64,000 bases of DNA from Paraspadella gotoi (GCA_051294375.1 CM119266.1:18499501-18563500), one strand, 5' to 3'. Shown: positions 33,924 through 49,367, counted from the stretch's first letter. Program-made: numbers and translations. The notes: generated from the letters alone by a model not told the origin.

Positions 33924-36289
33924 TCGTCGTCGATTTTTAACTTTTTCGTCTTTGAAATTTTGTTGCTCTTTTAATTGTAGTTCACGTTGTAAACGCTGCA
34001 GTCTTCCTCGTCGTCGTCGTCGTCGTCGTCGTCGGTGTGTCTGTCATTGTCATCGTCTTCCCTATTCGACATAAAAAACCGAATGATATGTCTTTTAAAC
34101 GTCAAACTTAATTTAACGAAAACAAGGAATTTACTTCGTTTGGGGCGGAAATTATTTTTTTGGGGGAAAAAAGGGAACGTTTGATGTCCTTTTTTAATTT
34201 TTTTATTCTAATTAAATGGCAACAAAAAAAAAGTGGACGCGCGCAAATGTCAAACGTTCTCTTAAAACTTTTTTTATTATCTATTCCGCTAATTGTGTAA
34301 TGGTGACTCCGCTTTACTGAAAGGGATTGGGAGAAATGATCGGACGGAAAATGAGAAAATGATCGCATTGACAAGATCGGGCAACGATTGCTGGGTCGAG
34401 GAGAATGGAATGCGAGGTTGAATACTATTCTAAAAACTTGAGACGCTCATTTTAATTTTAATTTTTCGCATGTAGTATCATTTTTTCTCCGTTTAGGATT
34501 GGTCTAGATTTAACAAAATGTTTGACGATAACGTAATAAATGTTACAGTCTGTACGCCGCATCTTTTTAAATGTTTAAATTACTCCGATGCGTCATTATC
34601 TCCGATAACTCCTTTTTTCCATTTTTTTCACTTGATATTTTCAAAAAAAAAAATTCTCTATCTCTCCTTTTCTCCGCAGAGTGAGAGAGAGAGCTGAGAG
34701 AGAGACGATTGCAAGACATCGAATGAAAAGGGAGAGAGGGAGAGAAAGGGAGAGAGCTAGAGAGAGAGACGAATGAAAAGGGAGAGAGGCGAGAGAGAGG
34801 GATATGGTGACCTTGCTGATTGTGAGTTCTGACCCATAGAAGTTTGGAACGAATAAGATTGAATTAGTTTGACTTTGATTACAAATAAACATCTGTTTAA
34901 TTATCTGTAAATTTACAGATGGTGATGGTGACGGTCGGCGCGGAATCGTCTACACATTGACTCGGGATCGAAGCCTCGCCGTAAAAAAAAACATCTGTGA
35001 AATTCACTCCTGAAAAAAATTTCCCTTGGAAAGTCATCCGTAAAAAATCTACTGTGAAATATCTGCTGAAAAAAGCGTCACAAAGAATTCCATGGTCTCT
35101 GGTGAAGAGAAAATAAAAATTAGTCGTCGTCTTCGCTAATGGAATTATAAATAAGGATTAATTGACTCATTAAACGATTATAATAAAATAAATTTAAAAT
35201 AAGCAAAAACCGAAAAACTGGGTCATCGGCGGTGACATCCAAGACGGAAACTCACCCGCATAAAAAAGTAAGTTATCTTTTTTCCTTTGTGAACGCAAGT
35301 CGTTTTCAGATCTGACGAGTTCACGAGTGACCAATTAAATATCCCACAAGTTGGGTGGAAATGACCTCTGAGGATCTGCAATGCTACCGTGCACCAATGA
35401 TCACTGATGCATGACATCGCCGTCCACCAATGACCCTATCGTTCTTTACCAATTTCGGCGTCATTCTTAAAAAAGAATTTGGTCTTTTTTCCATGAATGT
35501 GAAGAGAAGGAATTTTTTGAGCTAGAGTCAGATCGCCCCGGCCAAAAGGGAACTCTGAGGAATTAAGTACAATTTTTAATTGTATGTATTATTGATGAAA
35601 AGCCTTCCAACTGATTATCGTCTCGTTCGTCTATAAAAACCTTAATTAAACGATTCAACTAGAATCGGAGACAATAGATCTAAAAAACCTATAACAGCTT
35701 TTTTTTTCTCTCTGAAGGAAAAGTTTTTTTATCTGTCAAGAATAATGTAAACGGAAATTCTTAATAGATGATTATATTTAATGATCGGTCGTTGTTGTCG
35801 TCATCGTCTCATTGCGTCGTCTCCTTTTTAAAAACGAAAGAAAGTGTTTTTCTCGATTGATTTCGAAAATCATCTTGTCATCTCATCATCATCATCCATC
35901 AATTACATCATCAATCATCATCGATCACTAAAGATAAGTTTTTCTCTCTCTCTTTTCTCTTCCAAAATTAAGAAGAGAAAAGTAGAAAGATAGTGACCGG
36001 ACGGAAAGGACCGGCCAGTTCAAATTTCGGTAGCCTCGGAAATATGTAAAAGAGAGAAATAGAGAGAGAGAAGAGGCGAAGAGCATCATGAAGATATACA
36101 GAAAGTACAAAGATTCTGTCTTCGCATTCCTCGTTATATCTAACAATATTTCAGCCATATTTGTTTAAAGTTCACGCATTTCAGTTAGTTAATTAAGTTT
36201 TCGATTTAAAGATTAGTATGTTATGGTTATGTAGGTGATAGGTTTAAGAATTGGGTTAGTGACTCGCGTCAGTATTGGATAGAGATTAA

Positions 36290-36314
36290 NNNNNNNNNNN
36301 NNNNNNNNNNNNNN
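36290..36314. other. Assembly gap, 25 N
   Basis: It lies between copy B and two leftover fragments of the same block. Confidence 1.
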
Positions 36315-36623
36315 TTTAAACTAGTTTTTTATCTACGTTCTTTCTCGTCACTCTTCTCTCAATTCTTAATTTAAGTCGAAATGAGGCGCCTTAGGAATAG
36401 ATGGCCAAAAACAAATATTAAAACTCGTTNNNNNNNNNNTCTTTCTCGTCACTCTCTCAATTCTGAATTTAAGCCGAAATGAGGCGCCTTAGGAATAGAT
36501 GGCCAAAAACAAACATTAAAACTCGTTCATGTCCTAAATAAAGTAAAATCTTCTACAAGGTGATACAAGTTTGCAAATGACGATTTTTTTAACTACGGGC
36601 TCTCGTAATATATGTATGTAATT
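36315..36623. repeat. Two overlapping block fragments around a 10-N gap
   Basis: Sequence 36315-36429 and sequence 36440-36623 both match the region at about 26296-26500 (A) and 47880-48085 (C). They also match each other: TCTTTCTCGTCACTC to AAACTCGTT is present on both sides of the gap at 36430-36439. At about 36622 the sequence jumps to the left end of the large block, a chimeric join. Confidence 0.85.
36430..36439. other. Assembly gap, 10 N, with repeated flanks
   Basis: About 85 bases on the left side are repeated on the right side, so the contig ends overlap rather than leaving unknown sequence. Confidence 1.
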
Positions 36624-36777
36624 GAAAACATTGAACAAAGTAAGTTTTTTGAAGAATGTATCGTTCAAACGAATCTTTTAAAGATTAAATTCATGAAATG
36701 AAAATGATGAATTTACTAATCGTCGTAAAATTAAGACGCAAAATATATTATCGGGGAAAAAGTTGTAAAATCTATTG

Positions 36778-37105
36778 TGATCACTGATCAACTCATCAAC
36801 TGATCAACTCATCAACTGATCAACTCATCAACTGATCAACTCATCAACTGATCAACTCATCAACTGATCAACTGATCAAACTGATCAACTGATCAACTCA
36901 TCAACTGATCAACTGATCAACTGATCAACTGATATCTGATCAACTCAACAACTCATCAAGCTGATCAACTCATCAACTGATCAAACTGATCAACTCATCA
37001 ACTGATCAACTCATCAACTGATCAACTGATCAACTCATCAACTCATCAACTGATCAACTCATCACTCAACAACTCATCAACTCATCAACTCATCAACTCA
37101 TCAAC
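36778..37105. repeat. 8-bp minisatellite, copy C version, about 42 units
   Basis: The order of TGATCAAC, TCATCAAC and variant units is the same as at 15333-15652, apart from one extra TGATCAAC-TCATCAAC pair and a few one-base indels. Confidence 0.95.
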
Positions 37106-38104
37106 CTCGTTTTGAATCCAATTGACCGATAGAACGACTAAAAAAATGAAACAAAAGTGACCTTATATGAAATTGGTACAACCAATATAAAATTATCCAT
37201 TAATTTAATAATAAGCTTATTTGACCCTGACTTTGGACAGGCTTGTGCTGGTTTAAGGCCTCCATCACTACAGAATAATGACATAGCAGGTCCCTGCAAG
37301 GTTTCAAATCAAGAGACTCTCTATAACAGTCTCGGTTTATTCAGCTCCCAGAGTACCCTCAGGCTTCCCTATCAATGAAGTGGTATAATTTTATGTGTTA
37401 CAAAGAATGTTTCCAATTGTATGAAAAGATATTTTAGAATAAGTTGATTTTTCTTGTTTTTTTCCCTCGAACATGAATCGATGGCTTTGGAGTGAACAAG
37501 ACGCTCGTTAATGTGGCCATGCGAGATCCGTTTTGCTGAGTTAAAATGACCCGTTTCTCAGAAGCCAAAACATAAAGTAAACTATTTTAATTTTAAGAAT
37601 AAATAAAATTCTTTGAGCGAATTATTTCTCTGAGTGTGGGGTGGGCGAGTGGCGAGGGAGAGAGAGAGAAATAAAAATGGATCGAATTAAGGTATTTTAA
37701 ATTTATTTGGGTCAAAAAGGCCTTCATTTCTTTTTATTATTTTTTATGGTCAATTTTTTTTTAATAGGATTGAAAAAAACGAAAGTTTTTTGATCCGGCG
37801 ACTTTTCCTCGGAGTCGCTCTCAATTTTATTTAATATTATTCAATCTTCGCTTCTTAATGTATTCCTTTTTAAATATTTTAAATATTCATATAAATCCAT
37901 TGTAAATTATTTTGGAATCTCCGTTTAAATATTTTTTACGTAATTTATTGAGGTGAGTTTTTATTTTAGAGTGTAACGGCAGTCTAATCTAAGTTTAATT
38001 AGAAAAGGTAAAACTTGAAATATTTTTTAGATTATCCGAATTAAAAATATTTATAAATATATAGTGTATGATATAAAAAAATGATGGAATTTTTTTCTTT
38101 ACAG

Positions 38105-38232
38105 GGAAAGTCGCTTCAACTTAAACGCGACTAAAACGCGGAAATATTTAAATCGACGGAAATAGATTATTTAATAATTAATTAAATAATTAATTAATTA
38201 ATCGGCCTGTGATTATATATTCTACGAATCAG
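38105..38232 (+). ncRNA. Exon-like segment with both splice sites (copy C)
   Basis: The counterpart of 16646-16774, with TTTACAG before and CAG/GTAAGT after it; 128 bases, no open frame. The splice sites are intact in both copies. Confidence 0.3.
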
Positions 38233-39413
38233 GTAAGTTGATTTCAATCTTTTTTCTTCACTCAAATAATAATAAAAAAAAAAAACCCAATCAAATGTTC
38301 CTTTGTTTTATGGTGATTTCTCGTGTTTTCTCGGCGCTAATTTTATTGTGACGTTTTAACGCTAGCCAATCTATAAAAATTGAGTCTTTCTCTAGCCCTT
38401 TCGGCCTTGTTTTTTAAAAGTGACTCATTTCATTTTAAATTTTAAATAATATTAATTTTAGATCAAGCATTATGGTTTAAGATTGGGGTTAAGAACTAGG
38501 GTTTAGGGTTAGAGATTAGGATTAAAATTAAAGTTCAGAATTAATAAACAGAAATAGAGCGCGTTTTAGAAAAGAGAGCCTATTTCATTACTTTTCCCCT
38601 ACGGAAGTAAAAAAAACTCGTAGCAAAATCGTTGAAAAGTCTGAAAGACTGAGATTCGATCTTGGGTTCAAAAGGTCAAACCGAGAATTGGATCCGAAAT
38701 TTTCAAATCTCGACAGAAGTTACATTTTTTGGACGGATTTATATCAGGGAATCGAAAGGATAACAACAACAACGAAAACAACAACGGTAAGATAACCTTA
38801 CCGTATTCACTCTGTTTCTCCTTAAGTCTTAACTCAACGATTTAAAATATTTAAAAGATTTAAAGGTTTAACCAGTCTCGTCAAAATAAAAATTTACGGC
38901 GAATTTTTAATTTTCCCTCGAATTAAAAAGAGAAAATTATATCGAAGACTTAATAACTTGAGTCTTCGCTCGTGTTACCGAATTTTTTTATCTCAAATTG
39001 GAAGACGAAAAAACGATTATTTTCGTCAATTTTTAAAAAAAATGCGGCAATCAAGACCGGTGGAAAAATTGGACCAATGAGGAGAAGAGAAAAATACACA
39101 AACATTAGTTTTTCTCTCCTACAAATTTTCTGAGGTTTATTTTATTTTAAAGGTTCTAATTTAAGCTTCTTAGGTTTCCCTTTCTCTCTTAATTTTTTTA
39201 CTTTATTCTCATTTTTTTCTTCACGTTTTTCCTCCTCTTCTTCTTCTTATTTTCTTGTTCTTATTCTTCTCTCTTTCTACCTCCTCTTTCCCCTCTGGGG
39301 AATAAGTAAAACAAATTCCTTGTATCTTTTTTTATCCTATTTCATGTATATTTCTCTTTTTTCTTTCTTCTTTCTTTTCTTTCTTTCTTCTTTCTTTCTT
39401 TCTCTTTCTTTCT

Positions 39414-39445
<32 letters not shown>

Positions 39446-41084
39446 TTTTTTCTCTTCACTTTAAATTTTCATTATTTTTACCCTCACCTTCCTCCCTATA
39501 CTCTCTTTCTCTCTCTTTCTCCTTCCTCTCCCTCCCCTCCTTCTATCTCTCCTTCTCCTGACTCTCTCTCTTGCCTTACCTCCCTCTCTTCATCTTCCCT
39601 TTTCCCCCTTCCGCCTCCTCCCCTCCCTCCTTCCCCCCTCCCCTCCTCCCCCCCCCCCCCTCCCCCCCCCCCCCCCCCTCCCTCCCTATCCTCTCTCTCT
39701 CCTTCCTTCTCTTCCCTCTCTTCCCCTCCTCTATCTCTCCTTCTTCTTCTTCTCTCAGCTCTCTCTCTCTTCTTCTCATTTCTCTCTCCCTTCTCCCTCA
39801 CATTCGTTTCACGCCCAACATTCGGTCTTCCGCTGATTTAGATTTCTTTCGTCCTCACTTCTCTCTCTCTTCTCTCTCTCTTCTTCCTCCCTCCTTCCCC
39901 CTCTCTCTTCCTCTCTTCTTTCCTCTTTTTTCTCTCCTCCCCCCTTCTCTCTCTCTCTCCTTCCTCCTCCTTCCCCCTCTCTCTCTTCCTCTCTCCTTTC
40001 CCCCTCTCTTTCTCCATTATTTTTTAACTCTTCTCCCTCTCACTCCTCCTCTTTTTTCTTTTTCCTCTTCCCCTCTCTCTTCCCCTCTCCATTTCTTTCC
40101 TCTCTCTCCCCTGCTCCTCTCTTCCTCCTCGCTGGAGGATTTCGATTCCCTTAGGATCAAATCTTTGTTGGATAACGTCCGCCTTGGCGTAGGGGTGGCG
40201 CATTGGTACCACTAAAAGTGGGCCTGCAGTGGTTCCTCTTTATTGACGAGGTGGTCACACTGTTTCTGCCAACTGATTCCAACGCGTGACTGGCATAAAG
40301 AGGCAACCTGACCGTCACCCGATGGAGAAATGGCTATATGCAATCGGTCATTGCAAATCTTGCAGATGGAAGCGAAAGTCAAATGCGACTGCAGAGGGAA
40401 AAAACGGAGCAACACGTGGTCTCAGTTTTGAGTCAATGTCTCTTAGTTTCATTCTTCTGTTAGCATCGAAAAAGTTATAGAATTGAAAAATAGAATTGAA
40501 TCGAATTTAAATTCGATTAGAAATGAAATCTAAATCTTTGTCGGAATCTTTTCTCTCTCAGATGGCGAGAATTCAAAGATTAAACTTTTACAAATAATTC
40601 GCGCTTTGAAGTTTTTTTTTTTTAATTTTCATTTAAAATGACAGAATTTAAACTATTTTATTTATAAAATCCGAATGAAAAAAAAACAATCTAAACTTTT
40701 CTGCTTTCTCCTTTTGCCAAATATAGAAAAATAAAAAAATATTATTACATTTAAATATTTTTTCGAAATAATGACAAAAATCATCGAAAATAATATGAAA
40801 AAAGAAAAGGATTTTGATTATTGGTAGCTTTAGTTAATGACCTGCGGCTCGATCTGGGTTCGTTTAGCTTGATTTTAGGACCGGGCTTTGGGGTTCGGGT
40901 TGGGCTTGGTTTTAAGTTAGGTTTTCTTGGGATTTTGCTTGGTTCGTCCTGTGCCTTCGCTTCTTTGTATTCGTTGACGAATCAATCGAAATTCGGCGCT
41001 TTATTGGCAGATCGTCACAAAAAGCCTTTGCTTGCTCAGGCCGACATCTCTCTCTCTCTCTCTATCTCATCTTCTCTCCTCTCT

Positions 41085-41148
<64 letters not shown>

Positions 41149-42168
41149 ATCACCTTTATATGAGCAATAATAAAATTACGAAAATACTTTCTCTCTCAGA
41201 TGGGTGGTAATCACTTATAGATTTTTATTCTTCTATCTATAGTTTGAATTCAGCAGAAGATTAATCCACAACACAACAATAACAACAACAACAACAAACC
41301 GTGACCTTTTTATACACCGTCGTCGTTTTATCGTCGTTCGTTGTCGTCACGTCCTCGTTGTCGTACTCGATTATTAAGGTGCGATGCATGTAGCGTTGTC
41401 TGATAGTAAACGTCATGTTTTAAACGCGATCGACCGAAAAGATCGATTGGTTTTTTCCAATGTTTTTTAGTCGTCGGTCGTCGGTTGTCGTCGTACCGTC
41501 GCAGTCGTGTTCGTATCTTTGCGGAGAGAAGGTAAGAATTAGGAAAAGAAGGAAAAAGAAAAGAAAGAGGATGTGAAAGGAAAGAATTATGTAAAAGAGA
41601 AGTAAAAGAAAAGAAGAAAAGAGAAGGGAAAGAATTAGGAAGAAGATAAAAGAGAGAAGAGAGAATAATAGAAATAGAAATAGAAATAATTCGCTCGGAA
41701 AATAAAGGAAAAAATAGACGTAAAGAAAGGAAGGATTATGAAAAGATAGGAAGAAGATAAAGGGGGAAAGAAGCTAGAATTAGTAAATAGAAAGTAAAAC
41801 TAAAAAAGAAGAAAGGAGGGAAACTAAAGAAATAAAAAATATGAAAGGAATTTCTGTCATCCGATCATTCTTAACCGATGATGACGACGACTTTCCGCCA
41901 ACAAAGGAAAGGAGAACGTAAAAAACCCTCAACGACACGAAAACAACAACTACAACAACGACCGAACGGACTTTCTGCCGTTTCACGGCTCACGCCCTTT
42001 CACGCGCCGACTTCGGGTCTTCTGTAAAAAGAAAAAGGAAAACCGATTCACACAACGAATCACATTCACGGCATGCCGACCGTGAAGGAGGGTGTGACAA
42101 ATAACACAATGATTCGCACCATGAGATGTGACGCGTTGAGGATGGAGGGAGAAGGAAAATTATACAAT

Positions 42169-42199
<31 letters not shown>

Positions 42200-42204
42200 A
42201 GAGA

Positions 42205-42239
<35 letters not shown>

Positions 42240-42314
42240 GGAAGGAGCTCCTCCATCGCCGAATTTTTAGGGAAAATGTATTTTTCGTTCGTTTCATCCT
42301 TCAGCTTTCGTCCC

Positions 42315-42420
42315 CGGGATTGCTTCGACCAATTAGCGTTCGTCCCCTCGGAATCACGAACCAATCAGATCCTCTGGACGCGATTCTCTGTCGCGATTTG
42401 GTCCAGATGATCGGAATATT
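42315..42420. promoter_or_regulatory. Candidate CCAAT-box promoter (copy C)
   Basis: CCAAT at 42329-42333 and 42361-42365 in the same setting as copy A. The inverted third box reads GATTTGGTCC, with one extra T. Confidence 0.4.
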
Positions 42421-42611
42421 CTGTTCCGGTTATCCACAAATTTTTTTTTCTTCTTCCCTCTTCCTCCTTTCAAAGAAAAAGCAAAAGCTCTTCCTCCTCA
42501 TCCTCCTTATCCCGTTGGACTTACCACGGTCTTACCTCGTCGCGGTCGTCGTCGGTCTGCGTCGTCGTTCGACGACGTTTCCAGTCTCGCGAAGAGAGAG
42601 AGGAGAGAGAT

Positions 42612-42657
<46 letters not shown>

Positions 42658-42821
42658 AGAGAGCCACGTTCTTTTTTTTCTTTTTATATATTTGCTTTTC
42701 TCCTTTTAAACTTCTTTTCTTTTTTTTATATTTTAGTCTCTCTCTTTCTCCCGGGCCCTGCGTTCTTCGACAGCCGTCTCCTCGTTCTCTCTCTCTCTCT
42801 CTCGTCTCTCCTCTCTCTCTC

Positions 42822-42873
<52 letters not shown>

Positions 42874-43623
42874 GCCCGGTTCAGTCTCGTACTCGTCCAG
42901 TGTGCCCGGCGTGTTAAATGAATTTCCATTTCTTTTGAAGTCTTCGTTTTTTGCTCCAACCCAAAACTGGCGTTCAGAGAATTGCCTTAGCCTTATTCTC
43001 TGTGCGTAACATCTCCTCTGTGCGTACTTCTCCCCTTTTCGCACTTTTCTATTCTTTTTTGCTTATTGTTTCGCCGTTTACAACTCTGTTTTGTACTTTT
43101 CTGGATGCATTATTGCTCTCTTTTTTTTCTCCTTGCGTATTCTCTTCTATTATGTTTCGCTGACTTGCTCATCTCGATTTCCACTCGCATCGTTCGTGAA
43201 AGACAACGCCAAGATATATAATGCGAATAAAAATGATTTGAGAAAATATTCTCTGGACGAAAAAAAAAAAGATCGGTTTTATAATCATTGGAATCGAATA
43301 TAAATTTTGTATTTAAACATCTACGAGAAATCAATTCGAGTAAAAATTCCGTTTATTATTAGGTTTTTTTTTTGGTTAAAGGTTTATTTTCATAAGATCA
43401 AATTTTGTTTTGTTTTGTTTTGGTTTTTTTTTACATTTGTTTTAGCCAAAAAGCTATAACAGAATAAGAAAATTGTATTCGATGATCAAACATCTTAAGA
43501 TTTTAATTTCAGGACCGACCCAACAGAAGGACAGAATTCTAAAAAATGCAAACTATAAATGAAAAACTCGTATTGGATCTTTCTCAAATATGTCATAGTG
43601 TAGCATTTACATTATACAACTCT

Positions 43624-43686
<63 letters not shown>

Positions 43687-43687
43687 C

Positions 43688-43736
<49 letters not shown>

Positions 43737-45183
43737 CCATTCTCTCCCTTTCCTCTCTCAGTCTATCTTTGTGTCTATCTCTTTTACCTCCCATTTTTCT
43801 TTTTCTTCCTCGTTCGTCAGTCAACGGTAAAAACAGGATATCGCCGATCAAAGTTTTCTCTTTTTCTTTATGTAATGTCATGTTTATATTTCTTTTTGAT
43901 AAAAAGTAAAAATATATTTTTTTTTACCTATTATTTCTGAGTTTTTTTATTTAAGATATTTTTCCTATTTTTACTCTTCGTCTTTTTGGTCTTAAAATTA
44001 AATCTTTAAGATTTTGGGAATTTTTTGTGTCTTTTGTGGGTTCCGTCGTTTTATCCTTTCTGATCAGGAATGAAATCTTCTAATTACTCCTTAATTACAA
44101 CAACAAACAACAACAACCTAACAAATATAAAATCCCCATCCAGGAAGAGAGAAGAAACTGACGACATGCGAAAATTAAAAAAACCTAATGAGCGAAGAAT
44201 TTTTTTTCATCAGGAAGAAAACTTATAAAAAAATATTTTATCAAATAAAAAAAAAAAAAACAAAAAGGTTTTTAAGGTTATAAAACACAAAGTAAATGAG
44301 GTAAAAAAGGAGCAGAAATTGTAAAAAAAAAGAGCAAATTTGATTGTTTTCTCAATGAAATTAAAGATAAAAAAGATAAAAAAAAAAATGGAGATAAAAT
44401 TGGACTAAACGAGCGACGCTTCGGTCGCACGATATAAAAAAAAATCCAGTTTAGACTCGTTTTATTTCTAAGTTTCTAACTCGAGAATTTTGAAAGTTTG
44501 ACCCGATCCGGTAGGGAATTCATATTCCCGTTTCTCCTCGAGAATTTGCACCGCTCCTACAAGCGAACTGGCTTTGCGCCAGCCGATTTCATACAAATTT
44601 ACGGAACCGAGCGTCAAGCCAGAGGCAGAGGCAGAGCACCAGTCAGATGCGAAGTCCCGACTGGTTGAGTCGCTCTTGCACTGAGCTTCCATACGATGTC
44701 GTTTGCTGTTCTCGTTATCACACTCCATCTCTCTCCACCATTTGTTCATTTCATTTCCTTTCCTTTATATATTTCCTTATTTTCCTTTCTTTCTTCAAAT
44801 CCCAATGACAGAATGACAACTACAGTGGATCATATGACCTTTTCTACAAAAGACATCCGTCGAATGCTTAAAAATATTAAAAAAAAAACAAAAACTTTTA
44901 CCTAATGTAAAACTTTGTTCGCGGCCTTTTTTTAAAATATTTTTCTATCAAGTTTTTCATCGAATTAATGTATGATAAGCGAATAGGAGAAATGAAAAGA
45001 ATAATAACATTTTAATATTACGTCGTTTTGTTTTTAATTCTTCTCTTATTTTCCAAAATTTATTTTATCTAATTTATATATTGTCTTTCTTTATGCAAAT
45101 TATCTTTTGTTATTCATAATATCTTCTCTATTATCTCTTTGTTTTTTCTTGAGCTCTTTGTCGACCTTCTCTCTTCCTTCCTC

Positions 45184-45252
<69 letters not shown>

Positions 45253-45590
45253 AACTTCGTTTTTCCGTCGTTTTGTGTCACCGTTCTCTTGGTAGTAAAT
45301 TTGGCCGAGTGAGACTTCTGATGAAACCACAGATGGAGGCGAAGATGAACGCACGGATAAAGTGGAACTGCAATAGAACCGCTAATAGAACCACGGATAT
45401 ACCATAAATAAACCACATATGAAACCACAAAATAAAACCACTCATTGAAACAGCCGATAGAACCACAGATTGAACCGAAAATAAACTTACAGATGGAACC
45501 CCAAATAGAAGGACTAATAAAAAAGCTTCGTTGGCCACAGAAATGTGAGGGGAATCCCTTCACAACCAAATTGAAATGTGAGATCTCTTC

Positions 45591-45666
<76 letters not shown>

Positions 45667-46791
45667 AATCATCCGTCCACTCTCTCTCCCACTTCACCTT
45701 TTTTCGTAATCGCTCTACATTTTCTCTCTCGTTCTCTTGACGTTTCTGCCTGATGGAACTTCATTCTGTCCATTCTCTCTGTTTAACACTTTTCCATTTC
45801 AACCTCCTCCTCTGTTATTTCCTCCTCCTCCTCCTCCTCCTCCTCCTTTTCCCTTTATTTCTTTTCTTTCTTCCTCCTCTTCCTCCAGCCTACCTCTTCT
45901 CCTTTCTCCTTCTATTTTACCCTTTCCTCTTTTTCTCTAGAACTTACTTCCTTTTTTCCTCCCTCTCCTTTTTTTCTCTCTACTTTTCATTCTTTTCTCC
46001 CTATTTCTTCCTTCCCTCTTCTGACTTCCTCCCTTCCTTCCTTTTCCCTCTCTGCCTCCTCCTTCTCTATTCGTCCCACTTCTCGTCAAGGACGGTAAAA
46101 GGAATCGATTATTGACGTTCGCGTCGTCGTCGTCGTCGTCTCTCTCGTCGTCCTGGTTGTTGTTGTCCGTCATCGTCATCGTTGTCGTGGTCGTCGACGG
46201 AAATCTGCTCGTGCAGCCTCAATAAGCTGTCCTATTTCGTGCGTTTCGTCGTCGTCGTCCGTCGTTGTCCTCATTTGGATTTTCGTGTTTGACTTTTCCC
46301 CGAATGTGATTCTTTGATGTCGAATGAATTCATCCCTTTATTTTCTTTCCTATCTTACCATTACATTATCATATCATCACATCATCATCATCTCATCATC
46401 ATCATCATCTATCACTCATATCTATCATCATCATCACATCATTCGCATCTCATCTATTCATACATTGTCGTCGTCGTCATTCGTCCGCTTCGTTGCCGTT
46501 CTTCGTCAACAACAACAAAAAGCAACCAAAAACCACAACAACAAGAACAACAAAACAACAACAACGTCTTCAATAGACGGCATTCACTCGCATACTATCG
46601 TCTGAACCGCCACGTGTCGCGTGTTCAGTGTCGCGTGTCACGTCCCTCTAATTTCGCCGCCCAAAATTCAACGCAATGACAAATTCGATTCCATTCAGGA
46701 TTGCAAATTCATTCTCTTTTGTATTTTCTTTTCTTCTTTCTCTTTCCTTTTCTTTCTTTTCTCGTACTTTTTTCTTTCTTTCTTTCTTTCT

Positions 46792-46835
<44 letters not shown>

Positions 46836-46905
46836 TTCTTTCTTTCTTTCTTTTTTTCTTTTTTCTTTCTTTTCGTTCTTTCCGCAATTTTCTCCTCTGA
46901 CCCCC

Positions 46906-46979
<74 letters not shown>

Positions 46980-48215
46980 TCAATCTTCATTCACATCACG
47001 TGAAACCCATGACCTTGTGACCCTTCGTGCCTTCTACAATGAGCCTCACCCGTCACCGATTCACACTCTCGCTCACAGTGAGAAGAGTGAACGGCCTCTC
47101 ATTGCTTTCACTCCTATCACACTCTCACAATCACAATTTACTCACAAAAGTCATCACAAAAAATAGTTTGTTGCTCTTAGGTCAAATTATTTTCTGTCGT
47201 CGCCGGCGGTGAGCGATTCAGCGTTTTTCACAAGATGAAAACAAAGTTTCACAAATTCACATTAAATTAATCCCGAGCGGAAACTAATCAGTTCGCTCGA
47301 CCGACAGACGACCGACAGATCGACGACAGACCGACCGACCGACTCTTGCCCGACAAAGTCGGCTAATTAAAGGCAGAGTAAGCTCACACGGTGGTGAGAG
47401 CTCTTGTTACGCCGGTCAGTCAACGCCATCAGCCACGCCCATTAGCTACGTCACCAGTTCAATCTTCCGTCACCTGTCGGTTGTCACGTCAACTGTCAGT
47501 TGCACTGACGTCGCCTGACGTCGCCTGCCAACCACGACAACGCCTGTCAGGTCAAGATTACCGCTCGGGCGATCGCCACTTACTTCAAGCGACAGCGCCA
47601 CCCGCGGCGCGACGACGAACTAATCAAGTCGAAATCCAAACAAGTGAACAAATTGACGAATTCGAATTTTTTGAGACCGCGAACGAAAACAATAAAATTG
47701 CCACTATTTTTCGAAAGCGGCCAATTATCTGTTTCTAATTCTTCAACTGGATTTTAAACCAAATTTTTAAACCCTAATCTTTTTCGAATAGATAATCTTT
47801 AACCCTAATCCATTATCCCCTAACTTTAATCTTTACCAAATGTCTTACCAAATTCTTAACGTAAAATATAACCGTAAATTTAAACTAGTTTTTATCTACG
47901 TTCTTTCTCGTCACTCTTCTCAATTCTTAATTTAAGTCCGAAATGAGGCGCCTTAGGAATAGATGGCCAAAAACAAATATTAAAACTCGTTCATGTCCTA
48001 AATAAAGTAAAATCTTCTACAAGTGATACAAGTTTGCAAATGACGATTTTTTAACTACGGGCTCTCGTAATATATGTATGTAATTTAATTAAACGAAGAT
48101 TAAGATAATTTTTTTAAGCTGTGAAATTACACAAATAAGAAAAATATCCTTCTCTTTCTGTCTCTCTGTGTCTTTTTGTTTGTCAATCTGTCTGTCTGTC
48201 TCTGTCTGTCTGTCT

Positions 48216-48267
<52 letters not shown>

Positions 48268-48313
48268 AGAGAGATTTATTCTCGGGGATCTGGTTCTTGA
48301 AATCGCGCCAAAA

Positions 48314-48364
<51 letters not shown>

Positions 48365-48389
48365 NNNNNNNNNNNNNNNNNNNNNNNNN
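48365..48389. other. Assembly gap, 25 N
   Basis: It lies inside a CT array and is flanked by CT on both sides. Confidence 1.
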
Positions 48390-49213
48390 CTCTCTCTCTC
48401 TCTCTCTGTTTCCATTACACGCTGGCTCTCAACTTTACAAAGCACGCGTGTTTCCAAGATTAAACCAGAATAACGAGTGCCAACTTATTTAAAAATACTA
48501 CATCTGCTAGTGAACGCTCAAAAAAAAGGTAAAAAAAGACGTAATTATAAAAATTTAGAGTTTTAATTATTTTTTTCCGGAGCCGAACGACGACCTGCAA
48601 GCGACGACGAACGAAGACGACGACGACGACGACGACTACAACTACGACTATGAACGACGACAAAAGACGAACGACGACGAAGACGAGAAAAAGTCGTAAA
48701 AAAAGGGAATGAAAGAGAAACAGTGAAACCGGTTTAAATCGAAATTTGAGAATCGCGATTTCGAGTTGAATCGTCGCTGACTTTACTGTCGTTCGTCTCT
48801 TTTACTCACGTTGTTCTTTTAGTTTCTCGTTGTTTCATTTGTTGTTCTTCACCCTTTTTGTTGTTCTTTTTTTTCAGCTCTCCTCATTTTTGTGATTTAT
48901 TATGTTGTTCTTATCGTTTTGATTTTTATTTATATTGTTTTCATCGAAATTGTTGGTTCTCAATCTCATGTTGTTCTCTTCGTTTTCCGATGTTCCTAAT
49001 GTTGTTATTTATAATTTGTCCATGTTTTTTTTTCTTTTTTTTCTTTTTCATACTTAGTTTTTATGTCTCAAGTTGTAATTTTTATTTTATTTTGCTCTTT
49101 TTTGCTTCTTTGTAATTTTACGATTTTTCGAGTTTTTTATCGTCGTTGTTGTTGTTGTGGTTGTTGTCGTTGTCGATATTTTTTTCCCGTTTTCCGCACC
49201 TTTGCTCGTTTTT

Positions 49214-49248
<35 letters not shown>

Positions 49249-49333
49249 TTCGTCGTCGATTTTTAACTTTTTCGTCTTTTGAAATTTTGTTGCTCTTTTA
49301 ATTGTAGTTCACGTTGTAAACGCTGCAGTCTTC

Positions 49334-49367
<34 letters not shown>

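Larger units (their letters stand above)
30021..36289. repeat. Large repeated block, copy B (right 6.3 kb only)
   Basis: This matches copy A from about 23625 to 29995 and copy C from about 45238 to 51715. It starts inside a CT array and stops at the same AGAGATTAA as copy A. It contains three internal N gaps placed exactly in the microsatellites that are resolved in A and C. Confidence 0.9.
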